A stretch of DNA of 64,000 nucleotides from Crambe crambe (Eukaryota > Porifera > Demospongiae > Poecilosclerida > Crambeidae). The notes beneath the pieces are model-generated. The model searched no databases, was not told the origin of the DNA, and worked only from the letters and a program-made list of their open reading frames with translations. A program made the position numbers and the translations under genes. Each line of letters opens with the position of its first letter. Position 1 is the stretch's first letter. Of the stretch, positions 15,101-28,000 are shown one piece after another. The DNA lies in assembly GCA_963924555.1 (NCBI GenBank), contig OZ004586.1:5228501-5292500 (forward strand). Reading direction: 5' to 3'.

Positions 15101-18100
15101 TGTTAGATACAGAAAGTGAGAGAAGCAGTAGATAGAGGACTAAGTCATGGATATTAAATAACAAGGTGGAAGGAAAATTTTTTGAGCAACAGCTGATATA
15201 AAGCATTTAAAGAAGTGTAGTGTCAGTATAAGTGCAGCATGGGAGGTAATTTCCACAGGTTGAGGTGTTCTCCTGCATTCAAGTTGTTTTAGACCACACT
15301 GTTGACTCTAGTTGGCTGCAATACCTATTTTTAGCCAATAGCTAATGTGTCCAATCACATATCCATGGACCATTGCCATCATCTGCACAAACTGCTACAA
15401 TGTCATCTATTTTGTCGCATGAAGAGTGCAATGCAATTTGTAATTTGATATGTGGCTGGCTATATGCAACAAACTGTACAAACGATTGAAGAAGTCAGAA
15501 AAAGACAGTGATTTGACTTATGGGATTCTTGATATGGCTGATGAATGGTGATGCTTCAGCAACATGGATACAGTTGGTGGATAGGGGTGGGCTCTTTCAT
15601 ATATGAGCAATAAAATGTGTGCCCTATTTATCAGTATTGAGATGGTGGTGAGGAAGCAACTCCAGGTGGAAAAGGTGATCGAATTTGAGGCAGGATTAAA
15701 TGAGAAGGTAACAAAGGATGTGTTGAGGAATGAGGATGTATTATTGCAGTGGGAATGTTTGAGTGCATTTGCTGCTGACTCACTGAGGACCTAAAAAAAT
15801 GACCCATGGTAAAAAAGGTACTCTTGATGGTGAGAGGGAATCGTGCCATCTCCTTTGAGACAGACCAATTCTCCAAACTGCACTGTTAAACATAGCTATA
15901 CCTTTTGGCCACAGATAATAAAAGCAGCCAGGTGAAATCTTGTACACTACTGGGTCGGCAAATTTACAGAGTTGTATATATTCTGTGCATGAATTGTTCA
16001 GTACCCATCCTGTGATGACACACCTTAAACTGTAATTAGTTGAGTCTATACCACAATGGAGGTTGTTTCAACTTTCAATCTGCTTTCTCAGTATGTCAAT
16101 TGATGACAGGTTGATTTTCACCATGCATTCTAAGTCATTTCTAATCACTGCTGCTTGTTTCCAATTCCAATTCTTGCCCCTTCTTACCCTTCTTGACAAC
16201 GGCTTTTCGGGCATTCTATAAAATACATTAGGAATACCTCTACTTCCCTTCCAGTTTTTGTCTCTTTTTTTAGGATTATTTGAGAACTCTTGGGATCCGG
16301 GCATACTATAATGTATGAAGCACCTATTAGTAAGTACAAAACTTGCATTGCAATGGGCATTATCCTGACAAAGTGGCACAAAAAAGGTGCATTAATCAAC
16401 CCTAAATTTAAGCAAATGTACTGATTGTACTTAAAGCATGCTACTGAGCTGGATAATTACATAATAGAGGCATACTACAATACAAAGGGATTTGTTTAAT
16501 TTATATAGCTAATTTTTTGCAATGCTCTGCAAGTCAAACAAGCAACACAAAAGTAGAAACAGAAAAAAATTCACCTAAATACTTTCTCCCCCAGCTTTTT
16601 TATGGAGATTTATAGCTATTTTATGGAACAAGTGTGTAGACTGACCAATTTGGATAGTGCTACTTGCGTAGGCTAATATGGTGATATGAGGGAGCTCTGT
16701 GGTTACAATTTCCTCATACCTGACAACCGCAGCTAGTTCACCAGGGTGGGGGCAACACGGATGATGTCACAGGAAGTTACGCACGCCCATTGCGCTTCCA
16801 ATCCCCGTAAGGCTTTATACTATCTATGATTTTATACTCCTAAACTATTCCTCTTGCCCCTTGAGCTTATGTGTGTTAAGTCACTTGTCAGACTCTTTTT
16901 TTATATCTATTTATTTATTTATTATCTTATTATCAGTACTACTTGATACATGGTGATAAGAAGTATGTAGATCTTGGCCTGCAGAGTCACCGGATGAAAT
17001 GCCATGTACACTCTGATTTCAGGTAAATCGTGTTCCAAGTGTTATTTGCATGTGACCCTTTAATTACCTTGGAGAGGGAGCTAAACTCTGACCCTTTAAT
17101 TAGAGCTAAACTCTGACCCTTTAATTAGAGCTAAACTCTGACCCTTTAATTAGAGCTAAACTCTGACCCTTTAATTACCTTGGAGAGGAAACTAAACTCT
17201 GATCCTTTAATTACCTTGGAGAGGGAGCTAAACTCTGATATTCCTGCAGACCCTAAAAGTGTTTGATATTATGACTGCAGACATAAATGTATACTTGTAC
17301 CAGTACGAAATTTTATTTAAGCATTTGTTCATATTTTTACTTGTTCTAATATTCTTTTAGGTTGATTTTAATTGCCGAGAGTAGGACCGTTTATGATAAA
17401 TTTCCTACACCACTTATAAATCGACTGGAAAAACATTTCATTCTCAGTAAGACATTATTGAAAGATTGGCAATTAGAGATTCTTAAAGACTTCAAATCTT
17501 GGATATCCGACTTTGTGACGGTGACCCCTAATTTCACTGGAAATGAACACTCTGATGAGTAAGTCAGCTTCCTTAATGACAGTTTGGCATGTGGGAAATG
17601 GACTACTACCATAAATCCAGAATTTTCGTTTACAATTTTCATTTTCATGTTCTTTAGCACTGTTGTGTATTATGAGGGTAATTCATTTTCAGGTGTTTAG
17701 GTGATTTTTTTTTTTTGATAACAATGGCATCATACTGTGTTATGTATGAACTTTCTAAAAATATTGTACTTGCAACGAAATTAGCTGATTTGTTCCACCA
17801 TGCACTTTTGGATGGTTATGGCTATTGCTGCTTCTAAAATATTATTGGATACTTCCATGAGTTTTTAGAGCTGAAACAATTCATAAAGGAATCAAAGGAG
17901 TTAATATCATAATTTCTTTTCACCCAGTATGAACTTTAAACCTGAAGATGCTTTTGTTGGATACCAAGAAGACACTCCTGCTGCGATTATCTTGCAAGCA
18001 TCTCGTGAAGCTGTTGAAATGCCTGATATCATTGACAAACTCTCCAAGGTGAATAGCAGTATAAAGGATAACAAAGGCAGAAGCAAATTAGCTGATCAGA

Positions 18101-21100
18101 TGAAGAGCTGTGCCATTGTAATGTGGACCATGCAGTTACTATAGGATCAGAATATCATATTGACAGTTGTACATATCTATGCAAATAATCTCCCTTTTTA
18201 GATTGTACCACCTGGATCACCTGGATGTGCAACTAATGTTGTTAAAACTGACTTTCATGGTGAAATAACTAAAAGGTACAAAAATTGCATACTTTTGTGC
18301 TAGCTTGTTTAGCAAAAGTAGGCAGGATCATGTTGATCATGTTGCTTGCTCTCCTCGACTTTACAACTCGTTCTAGAAACTGCAAATTGCTTTTAAAATA
18401 TTTAAGCAGGTTTAGACCTGATTGTAGCCTTGGCCCCAGGCACTCTTTTGCAACCTGTGTGAAAGCAGTTATTCGCATTAGCCTTCCAAGGCTCCTTGTA
18501 CACTCTCCGTAAATGTTTACTCATAGAAAAATATTCTGAATGCCAAACAATAAATCCTGCATAAAGACAGGCTAGACCTGATTGGTGAAGTGTGATTGCA
18601 ACAATTTGCTATTTTATTTTCATGGCTGTAGCTGTCCATCGCAGCCCAATGAGCATCAAAGGGTTCAATTCAGCCAAGCCATTCATTTTGAAGAATTGAA
18701 GGAAAAGATACTGGGATGGATAAAGAGCCATCCTTTCCCTGAACCCAATAAGACGATGCCACTAGAAGAACTCACTGTCTTATTGAAAAAATGCCAGGTA
18801 GATTTTTTTAAAAAACCAGGAATTTTTTTGTTGTTAAAATAATATTCATGGTAAGGATTAACATAAAATTGTAAATTCATTGCTACTTGAAATTTCAGTG
18901 ACTGAATGATAAATGATAGAGTAATTGGGGGGGGGGGATTTCATGTTTAAAAAATTGTTCCTCTGTACAAGTAAAAGTCCATATTATGGACCTGCTCTTT
19001 TGTATCTATATTTTTTTTCAGGATCTTACAGTTGAAGCTGATGATTACTACAATACAGTATTTGAAGATACTTCAAATACATTGCTGAGTGTACAAGATG
19101 AACATTTTGCAAAGAAAACTTTGACTGATATGAGAATATATCTTGTATCACAATGGATATTATACATCAAAAAGGCCATTAAAAATATGAAAGACCTACA
19201 CTGGATTTTGCGAGCTAAAAAGGTATGGCTCATTTACCATAATACTCTGTAACTATGACAGTGGATCATTTCCATTTGTTTATAGATCCTCACAAGATGT
19301 AAAAATCTTTTGCTGAAGACTGCAACACCTGATGCTGTATTGCGTGTCAAGTATACACGGTTATTCCAGGAAAATGAAGAGTGTCTTGAATATGAAGATT
19401 TGCAGACCAATTATTTTATCACCCAGTGCCATAAAACTTTGGATAAGTTATTGAAGTGCCTGCTAGAGGAAAAAGAGCATTCTAAAGCATCATTGTTTTT
19501 ACAGGTAATTTAAAATTTTACTGATTATTTCCAACGTAGGACAAACACATTGGTTGTATGCTTGCCTTGTTGAATTAACTACTTCTAGAAAGGGGATCAT
19601 ATGCATTTAAGATATGTACCACTTTATAAGTGTACCATATTGAAAGTTACCTATTTTCGAAATTTTAGGTTACTACTTTTGGCCACCTGCTGAGTGAAGA
19701 AAGATGTAAAATATTACAGGAATCTCTCTCTTCTTCTAAAGTCTCCAAAATGGACTTCAATTTTGCCAATTTATTGCTTCAAGAATTTGACACGGAGGAA
19801 GATTTCATTTCAAAAACAAGGTAAATGTGCTACTGAAGCATCGCATTTGCTTTCATGGGTACGAGATTTGGATATTGTTTTGTTCTTGGTTTAAATCAGT
19901 AATTTTAATAAACAGAAACTATACATGAACTGTATACAAAACAGTTGGGTGTAACTAAGTGAGCCCCTCTCTAGTCATGTCAATTGAGATATATACATAA
20001 GGAAAATTAGTGCCTAATGTATATATTGGGGGTCAAAGTTTATGTAACTTGATCAGAAGAGACTTACTTTTATGTAGCTAGCAAGAAAAGGGATGTACAA
20101 GACAAGGTAAAGCTAGGAGAAACGCAGATACCATATTGCTAGCCAGAAGTCCAAGTTGACTAGAGCACTAAAAATAGCACATGCATAACCTTCCTCTGCC
20201 TATATAGCTATACAAACCCTATTGTGTACATAACATAGCCTCGTCCCCAGGTGATTCCACGTGCAATATTGTACATGGAATCGCCTGGGGACGAGGCTAT
20301 ACATAACATTGAAGGATGAATTTAAATTCACAAGTCTATAACAAATAATAACTAGGGCAATGTGCAGCAATTGACAGCGAGCGAGCAAGTATCTTGTGCT
20401 TCACCTTGATTAACATGCATATTATGCATGTGCAGGGCGCTACTAATTCAGGACATGTACCATACCACTATACGTACACCTGGGGCATTTTGAATTGTTG
20501 ACCTAGATATCAGTGAGTCATAACCTGAGAGTCAGCTCGCTCGCTTGCTGACTGTTTCAAATTAGGAAGGGGAAATAATTATCCATAATTATTGACTAAT
20601 TTTTCACTACAAAGTAATTTATTTCTGTAGTGAATCTATCCAAGACAATGGACAGTGCAATGTGGTGGTGGTTCAGTGTGAAGCAGGACACACGAGTGGT
20701 GATTTGATAGCTTGTGCTCGTTACCGTATCAATGACATACTGAAGAAGCAAGCTGAGGAGAATGAAACCACTGACAGTGTTACTCATGTTCTCTTCATAA
20801 TTCAGTTGCCTCGTAAACCAGAAAGTTCTACTTTTGTGGGATTCCAAGGTGATCCTTGGGTATGCTATCACTTGGACGAATTGATTTTGAGCGATCATGA
20901 TAATATCCCTTTGGATTCACCAGCTGACTTGAGAATTAGTAAACTCTTTTATGATGGTCCTTTTAAGTCTGATATTGATGCAAGCAGTAGCGAGGAGTCT
21001 TTTGGACAGAACACTAATCAGTGCTCTAGGTTGTATAACTGTATTCAAGCAGCAGCAGCAAAATTGAGTGACGATGATGATAGATCACGTTACATTGAGA

Positions 21101-24100
21101 GAATCACCATACTTGGGCAGCTTCTTGCCAAAGAGAAGTTGATGGAATGTCCTCTAGGTAAGATATCATGCATTGTTTGTCACTGGGAAGAGGAAATTAG
21201 AAACATTAAAATTCTGAGATTGAATGGTCCTAGTTAATTATACAGAATGGAACCAAAGAAAGGTGTCGAATCTTTGTTACAGTTGGACAGGGAAAGGTGT
21301 TCATTAAGTCAGTATTAACTTAAGGAGTTGCAAATTTTTCATATTGAAATAATTATTCTACTATTTTCATACGTTGTACTTTCAGAATACTTTGACACCT
21401 AATTTTAATAAAATTTCCTTAACTGTTGATTTGAACTAGCCAGAAAGGAATAAGCATGACGGGAAGCCAATGGCTTATTTTCCTTCCATGTTATTACGTA
21501 CTTGCTCTTTTACTGCTGCAGTATTATCTTGCCATTTTTAGATGATACCACATTTTGTGGTTCAGTAGTGAAGTACATTTTGAAGTACCTTCATAGAACT
21601 GAACAACTAGAGGAAGCTGAACAAAAAGGAGAGCCTGGTGATTGGATATTCAGAGAGGCAATGGATAGCAAAAGTCTACAGCATGGAGGAACCTTCAGAA
21701 ATTGCCTTGGAAAAAGAATAGAAGAAAAATTGACTCCTCTTTTGGCTGAAATAATAGCTTTTGTGGACATGAACTACAACCTGAACCTGTTGTCACCATC
21801 AGCTGAGAATTCGCTTGGAATGAAAATATTTCAACATCCTGATATCACTAAGTTTAAATTGCTAGGGGAAATAAAGCAGCAATTACCTGGAGTTGGGGGA
21901 TTAAAGTCTACACAGACGTTCCAGAATTCTGTGGCATTTTCTTGGATCATTATTGATGTAGTGACCAGTATATTTCACAAATGTACAATTGAAAGTGGTA
22001 GGTTTGCTTGACTTGGTCTGACTCCTTACTTCATTGTACGTACATATATTTGCCTCAATATAATTATTCTGCAAGTTATCAGTATATCTCAGACCTCTTT
22101 TCCAGTGCCTACAACATCATACCTGCATGCATAATAATGTGATTTCTTGCTCAATGCATTCCTTATAACTTTTTTCAGGTAGTGCAGACATTTTTGAGAA
22201 GATGCTTTGCCAACTCAGCGCACATCCAATTGGCCCAATTATAGCTGAACTATCAAATCACTGTCTGGTGAAGCCATATATCCATGATTATGTTCGAAGT
22301 GTCTATGTGTGTACCAGGACAAAAGAATTAGTGGAAAAAGAGTATGAGGTAATTATATCATGCATGACTATTTTCAAAACTGAATGATTTCATTCCAGCC
22401 ATATCGTCTGGTCAGGTTTTTGTGTGCTGGTATCAGAATGTTGACACCAGAAGCTGATTGGTCATGATGACTGATGTATCTCAAGACCATATGGTGCACT
22501 TTACCACCCCACAAAAATCTTAGTGAAACATTGTTTACCTAGACTATGTATCAAAAGAACTCTTATTCAAAGTTTGCTGCACCAAGCACAAAGACAAAGT
22601 AGGCAGAAGCAACAAAGAGTGCATATCCATGACTAATATAAAAGAGCTAGTAGAGCCTCACAGTAGCTGCTCTCTCTCACAAAGAAATGAAATTCACATA
22701 ATACATAATAACCACATAGCCAATGCAAAACCTGGCTATAAATCACCAGACTAATTTTTTTCCAAAATCAGTCTGGTGTAGAGTTGCATATCCTGAAACT
22801 GCTGTGCCATGATTTATTTATTCAGTTGATTGAATTGGCTCTTCATTCCCTGTGCAATAAATTCTTGCATGGAAGAGAAGGAGAAATCTCACTTACATCT
22901 TGGCTTGTGTGTATCCATATTGTCTACGATAAGTATGAGACACATTTCCTGTGGTTTGGTGAAACTGTCTCATTCTTCCCTGGCATCCTTGTGAAGCTAC
23001 ATGCAACAAAAGAAGAGATAAAGACACACTCAGAAATGGTATAGTATAGTATTTTTAATCCCTTGATAAGTTTGTAATACTGCATGTAGATTCACTTATA
23101 TGCTCTGCATCTGGCATTGGGGTCAATGTGGAACAATTTAGAGGCAGCCCTAAAACCTGATGCAAAGAAATCCAAAAGTAGTCCAACAATTATTAAAAAA
23201 GATATCACAACTGGAAGCAAAGTATCGTCATGGTTGCATAAGATGCGAAACCTGCAAACAGCAGTGAATGCCTGTTTATCAATACACATTTCTGAAGAAT
23301 CTAAAGATCCAAGAAATGAATCTCTCCGTCAACATTTGTAAGTGTGTATAATAGTTATGGTTTCACAATCTGGCTATATCACTCCTTCACACGCACTGTG
23401 GTTAGCTAGCAATTATTATTTACCTATTGATTGTTGCAGGCAGAAGAAATGGCAGCAATTGCATGTAATACAAATACTGGTTGAGCAGGTTATCAGCAAG
23501 GATGAAAATAACCTTCTCCCTTTTGCAAGAAGGATGCTTGTGGTAACTACTAAATATTCTACATAATATCAAAATCTTCTATTTCATCTTTAGCCTATGA
23601 AAAAAGCTGAGTCTGACTTGACCACTGAAACTACTTTTAATAAAGTCGTTCAATTATTGGAGAACATGTGCAAGTTTCTACAAAAGACATTTGTGTAGGT
23701 CCTTATTTTATCTGTTTTTGTATATTGTGTCATTGTGATTTTCCCCTCACAACTATATATATAACAGAAAGAAAAAATCCATTCTGCAAAATCTACAAGA
23801 AGGGGTCGCTCTCTTTTTTGTTGAAATGACCACGGATCTATGTTTCACTACAAAATTACCTGAGCCTAAAGTTATTTACAAGTTGATAGGAATTGCTATA
23901 AAACACAATGAGCCCTCGGGGGACTTGCCGATGCACATGGTTCCAGGATTTCACATGTTCCTACTTCACAAGTTACTAATACTTGATACTGAAGTGTAAG
24001 TTCCACGTACAGGAAATATAATCCAGTAATCAGATTGGTTGCAGGTATTCTATTTCTCATAGAAGTTTTGATAGTATACTTCCTCAAAGCACTGTTATCT

Positions 24101-25031
24101 GATTGGTATTGAAATTTCCAATTGGACACTGTTTAGACAGTTTAGAAACCCTTAGTACAAAGCAGTAAAGGGTCAGGACAATAGTCCTACTATCAAACTC
24201 TTAGAGTGATCCATCATGTGTATATTGCTACAGAGAATAGGATTATTAATCATAGTGGGGATTATAGCTGTAGTGTTCTAATGGCAGCCTTTCCTCTGAG
24301 AAACTGGCATGTTCTTGACTCTCCTTCCTTATTCCCTCAAGTTAGCATTAATTACTGGCACTATTTTATTATTCACATGTAGTACTGAGTCATTGGAGTT
24401 TAAGTATTTAGAGAATCTTCTACAAGAAATGATGTCGACTTATCCAAACAAAGCTGGAGTTTTATGTTTGCAGTATACTAACTATTGTGAGGTATGGTGT
24501 TGTAATACTTGTTTATTATTATTATTATTATTATTATCTTATATTAATACGTTTGTACGTCCGTCCGTCACGGTTCAAAGGTCAATTGGTAACGCGCATG
24601 CGTGTCACTCATGGCAACATGCAAATTCAAAGCATGCAAGGAAGGAAGGGCGGATCGAGCCGCTCTCCCAAGTACTCAAGTTTCTAGCTATGGACTTGAC
24701 TCAACAATGAATCTTGATGCTCTAAGTGTCCAACGTTACAAAGAGGTGAGGGGTGAAAGAAAGAAAGAGAGAAATACGGCTCAAAGGTCAATAGCTACTG
24801 CAACTGCAGCAAGCCTAGCCAGGCTGGCGAAGATAGAAACGAGCAAGAGGCTGGAGACTGCAGTAAGCCTAGGCCAGCGGAGATGGCTGCAGCAAGCCTA
24901 TATAGCAAGTAAAACGAAAACTGCATAGGAAAAGCCTCACTGAAGCTTAGCTAGAAGAAACCAGCCCCAATTTCAAATGCAAACTAACATTGCCACAGAT
25001 TTTCTGTGGGTGCAGGCTATTATTATTATTA

Positions 25032-25085
<54 letters not shown>

Positions 25086-28000
25086 AATTATTATTATTAT
25101 TATTACAATTATTATTAGAGTACTATTGAAATTGATCGTCAGCCCAATCAAAAAATTTTCGATAAATTCAGAGAAACATTGGAGGACCTTGGCAAACATT
25201 CTATGAATCAAGAAATTAATATGAAGCTATTAAAATGTGTTGCTAGGACTCGTTGGTTCATGAGTTACCTCTGCTCCCTTTTGAACCGTGCTATTACCCA
25301 GCAAGTCATGGATGATCAAGACTTTATCTTGACTGCTTTTGCTATTTTACAAAAGGAAACTAACTGCACTGCAAAGAGTGTTATCAATAAGCCGTGCTGC
25401 TTGTATTTAGTTAGACTTATTGCTCGAAAGTATGGTTTTGGATTATGGTACTCCATAAGAAAGAAATTTAGAAATGAAGCCATCAAGTCTGTGATTCCAT
25501 ACATTGAGGTAAAGTTACTGCATAGATTGTGCTATTATTAGGTTATTGCTACTCTTCATAGGAGAATTATCAAATTGATCCAATGATGGTCTATGATAAA
25601 GATCACACACTGATAATTGAAGCAGTAGATCAAGTTTTGTATGATGAAAACAAGTCAAAACTGGATGAGCTAGTATGTTAAACTGCTAATATTTGCTGCA
25701 ATTAATTTTATTATTGCTAAATGCAGGCAATCAATAGTGAGCAATTGATATTATTCCTACTGATCCTGTATGAAAAATTTATCACTTTTAATGTTTCTTC
25801 AAATGATAAGGTCAGTGATTTCATAAATAGCTCTGTAGCTGTGTTGTAGAGCAAGGCCTTTTCTCATTAGTATAAAGCTTAATTTTTCTTTTTCAGAAAA
25901 CTGAAATGTTTATGGAGTTTATTGAAAATCAAGAGATAATTAAGTCAAAGGTGATATTTTTACTGGCTATATGCTCACTCTTAGTAAATTATCTTTTTTT
26001 CCAGCAGCAGCCTCAAATTAAATATCTTGCAGAGTTAGTTATTAAGTGTAAGCTCCCCAATGAGATGATGATCAATGAAGAAGAAGAGTTTCAAATTAGA
26101 AGAAAGGTGTCACTGGTTATAATTCATACAATTGCTGTGTTTTCTTCCTTCAAAGAAGGTTCATTTTTCGATGTATTTATAAAGTTGATGAATTCTCCTC
26201 TGAGCGTGGCAGTAAGTTGATTGGTTATGGCTAAGTCCTAAAAGACAATGTTTTTATTATCAAGGATATGTTTGTGCCTGCGATGCCTGAAGGAAATATA
26301 TATGATCTGTCATTAAACCTCTTTGGTGAGGATCTCATCTATTTTGTTACTGTAAATGGGAATTTTTTGGTTGTTAAAATATATTTATAGTCATGTTATT
26401 ATAACAAAAATTACCACATACTGTTAAAGCTATAGCTGTAACTACAACTTCCAGATTTTATAGTACTTCGTTAACTATTACAGAGTGTATTAGTTGCAGT
26501 TCTGTGGTATTCAAAGACCTAGACATGGTGAGGTATTTTAATATTTTTGTAGCAAAGCTAGTAGCTTTAAATACACAAAGAAAATTGCCTCTGGATCATT
26601 GATCGATATTCACATCACACAGGTAACCTCATGTAACAGCTGTGGAAATGACTTGACACCAGTGGATCTTCTTGGAAAGCTAAGGTGAATATGGATACCC
26701 ATCATCTTAGCATAATAAATGTAACTGTAACCATTAGCACTGCTACTCTCATGAACCTTTCAGCATTATTTAATCTCAGGATCTAATTTATAGGGGATAT
26801 AACTTACAATTACCCAAGGGAAGAAGCAACATTCCATCATGTGAAAGGACTTTACCAGCTTCATCTTGTCAGATTATACGGATTTTTCTTCATGCGCTTC
26901 TCTACTGGTCCTGTTCTACAAGCGAGGTTAAAACCAAATTCAGTAATAGTGATAAAATCATAGATCACCAAAAGCTCTATTTATTCCTATTTCCTGAATC
27001 TGTAGATTTAACACAATTTATGTATGCTGTAAATGCTGATCACTGATATAGCATGGTCCATAAAATGATTGAGGAATGAGCTTTGCTCCCAACTCTTTAT
27101 TTTATATCATTAAGGAAACATCACAGCAAGTTGCAAAGATGTTGAAAATTGAAGAAAAAAGGCAGGTTGCTTCAATCTTTTGGAAGCAGTTGCTACATGA
27201 TATGAAATTGCTGAGTCTGGCAGTTGGGCACAATATGGATGAAACCTGCTTAATTCTTCATATGGTTTTAAAGAAAATCCTCAATGAGAGTCAGAAAAAT
27301 GGTAACAGTTTTCAGTTAACTTTAAAGTTATCTTTAATTTCTTTATCCCAATCATAGTTAAGTACTTTGACCTCTCAAGTAATGGATCCAGACAAGACTG
27401 GGAAATCACTTTTCATTCCTCATATGTTGAATCCTTGTTCTGTGTGAGTGAGACTCTTCCACACAATACATACCATTGTAGACATAGCTATCTAGTTTAG
27501 GAGCAGGAAAATGCTATAATAACCTATGGCCAGGAATTTTACAGTTTAAAAAAAGTGCTATTAAATTGACGTTGACTTGTCTGCAGCTGCTCATTAATAG
27601 TTTCAGCCATAGCACTATCATGAGTGATTCATGGCTATCTTTCAATCAGTCCTTCATTGTGGCATTAATAAAATCATACTGCACTGAAAAACAGGAAATG
27701 GAAGGATAAGAAATTAGTAATCTGGCCACAAGGTGAAAAGTGGTATTGATTTGTTATTATCATATGTATTTTTTTTTTTTGTAGAAACTGGATTCTAGTT
27801 TGCAAGATGTCATAGAGAGAAGTGATAAATATAAATTAGGTATATTCATCTATTATTAGAACAATGCTGCTGATAGAGAATTTGAATTTGAGCATGTAGC
27901 TAGCTTAAGGTCTAACTTCTCAACGCAGGACATGACCGTGTATATCAAGCAGTATTTGATGTTTCCAAGGCATCTGAAATTTTGTGGCAATATGTACCTC

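Noticed and set aside
16068..16379. Possible THAP-like transposase fragment on the minus strand inside the 1.9-kb TIR element
   Set aside because: A few residues (FYRMP, RR, W) look THAP-like, but the C2CH pattern is not in register and neighbouring frames are broken. Too weak to call.
17053..17240. Possible CRISPR-like array
   Set aside because: The units are contiguous without unique spacers, and the context is a eukaryotic intron.
25006..25206. Open frame with a poly-Ile/poly-Tyr stretch
   Set aside because: It is translation of the (TTA)n microsatellite. The true exon uses the frame that starts at 25119.
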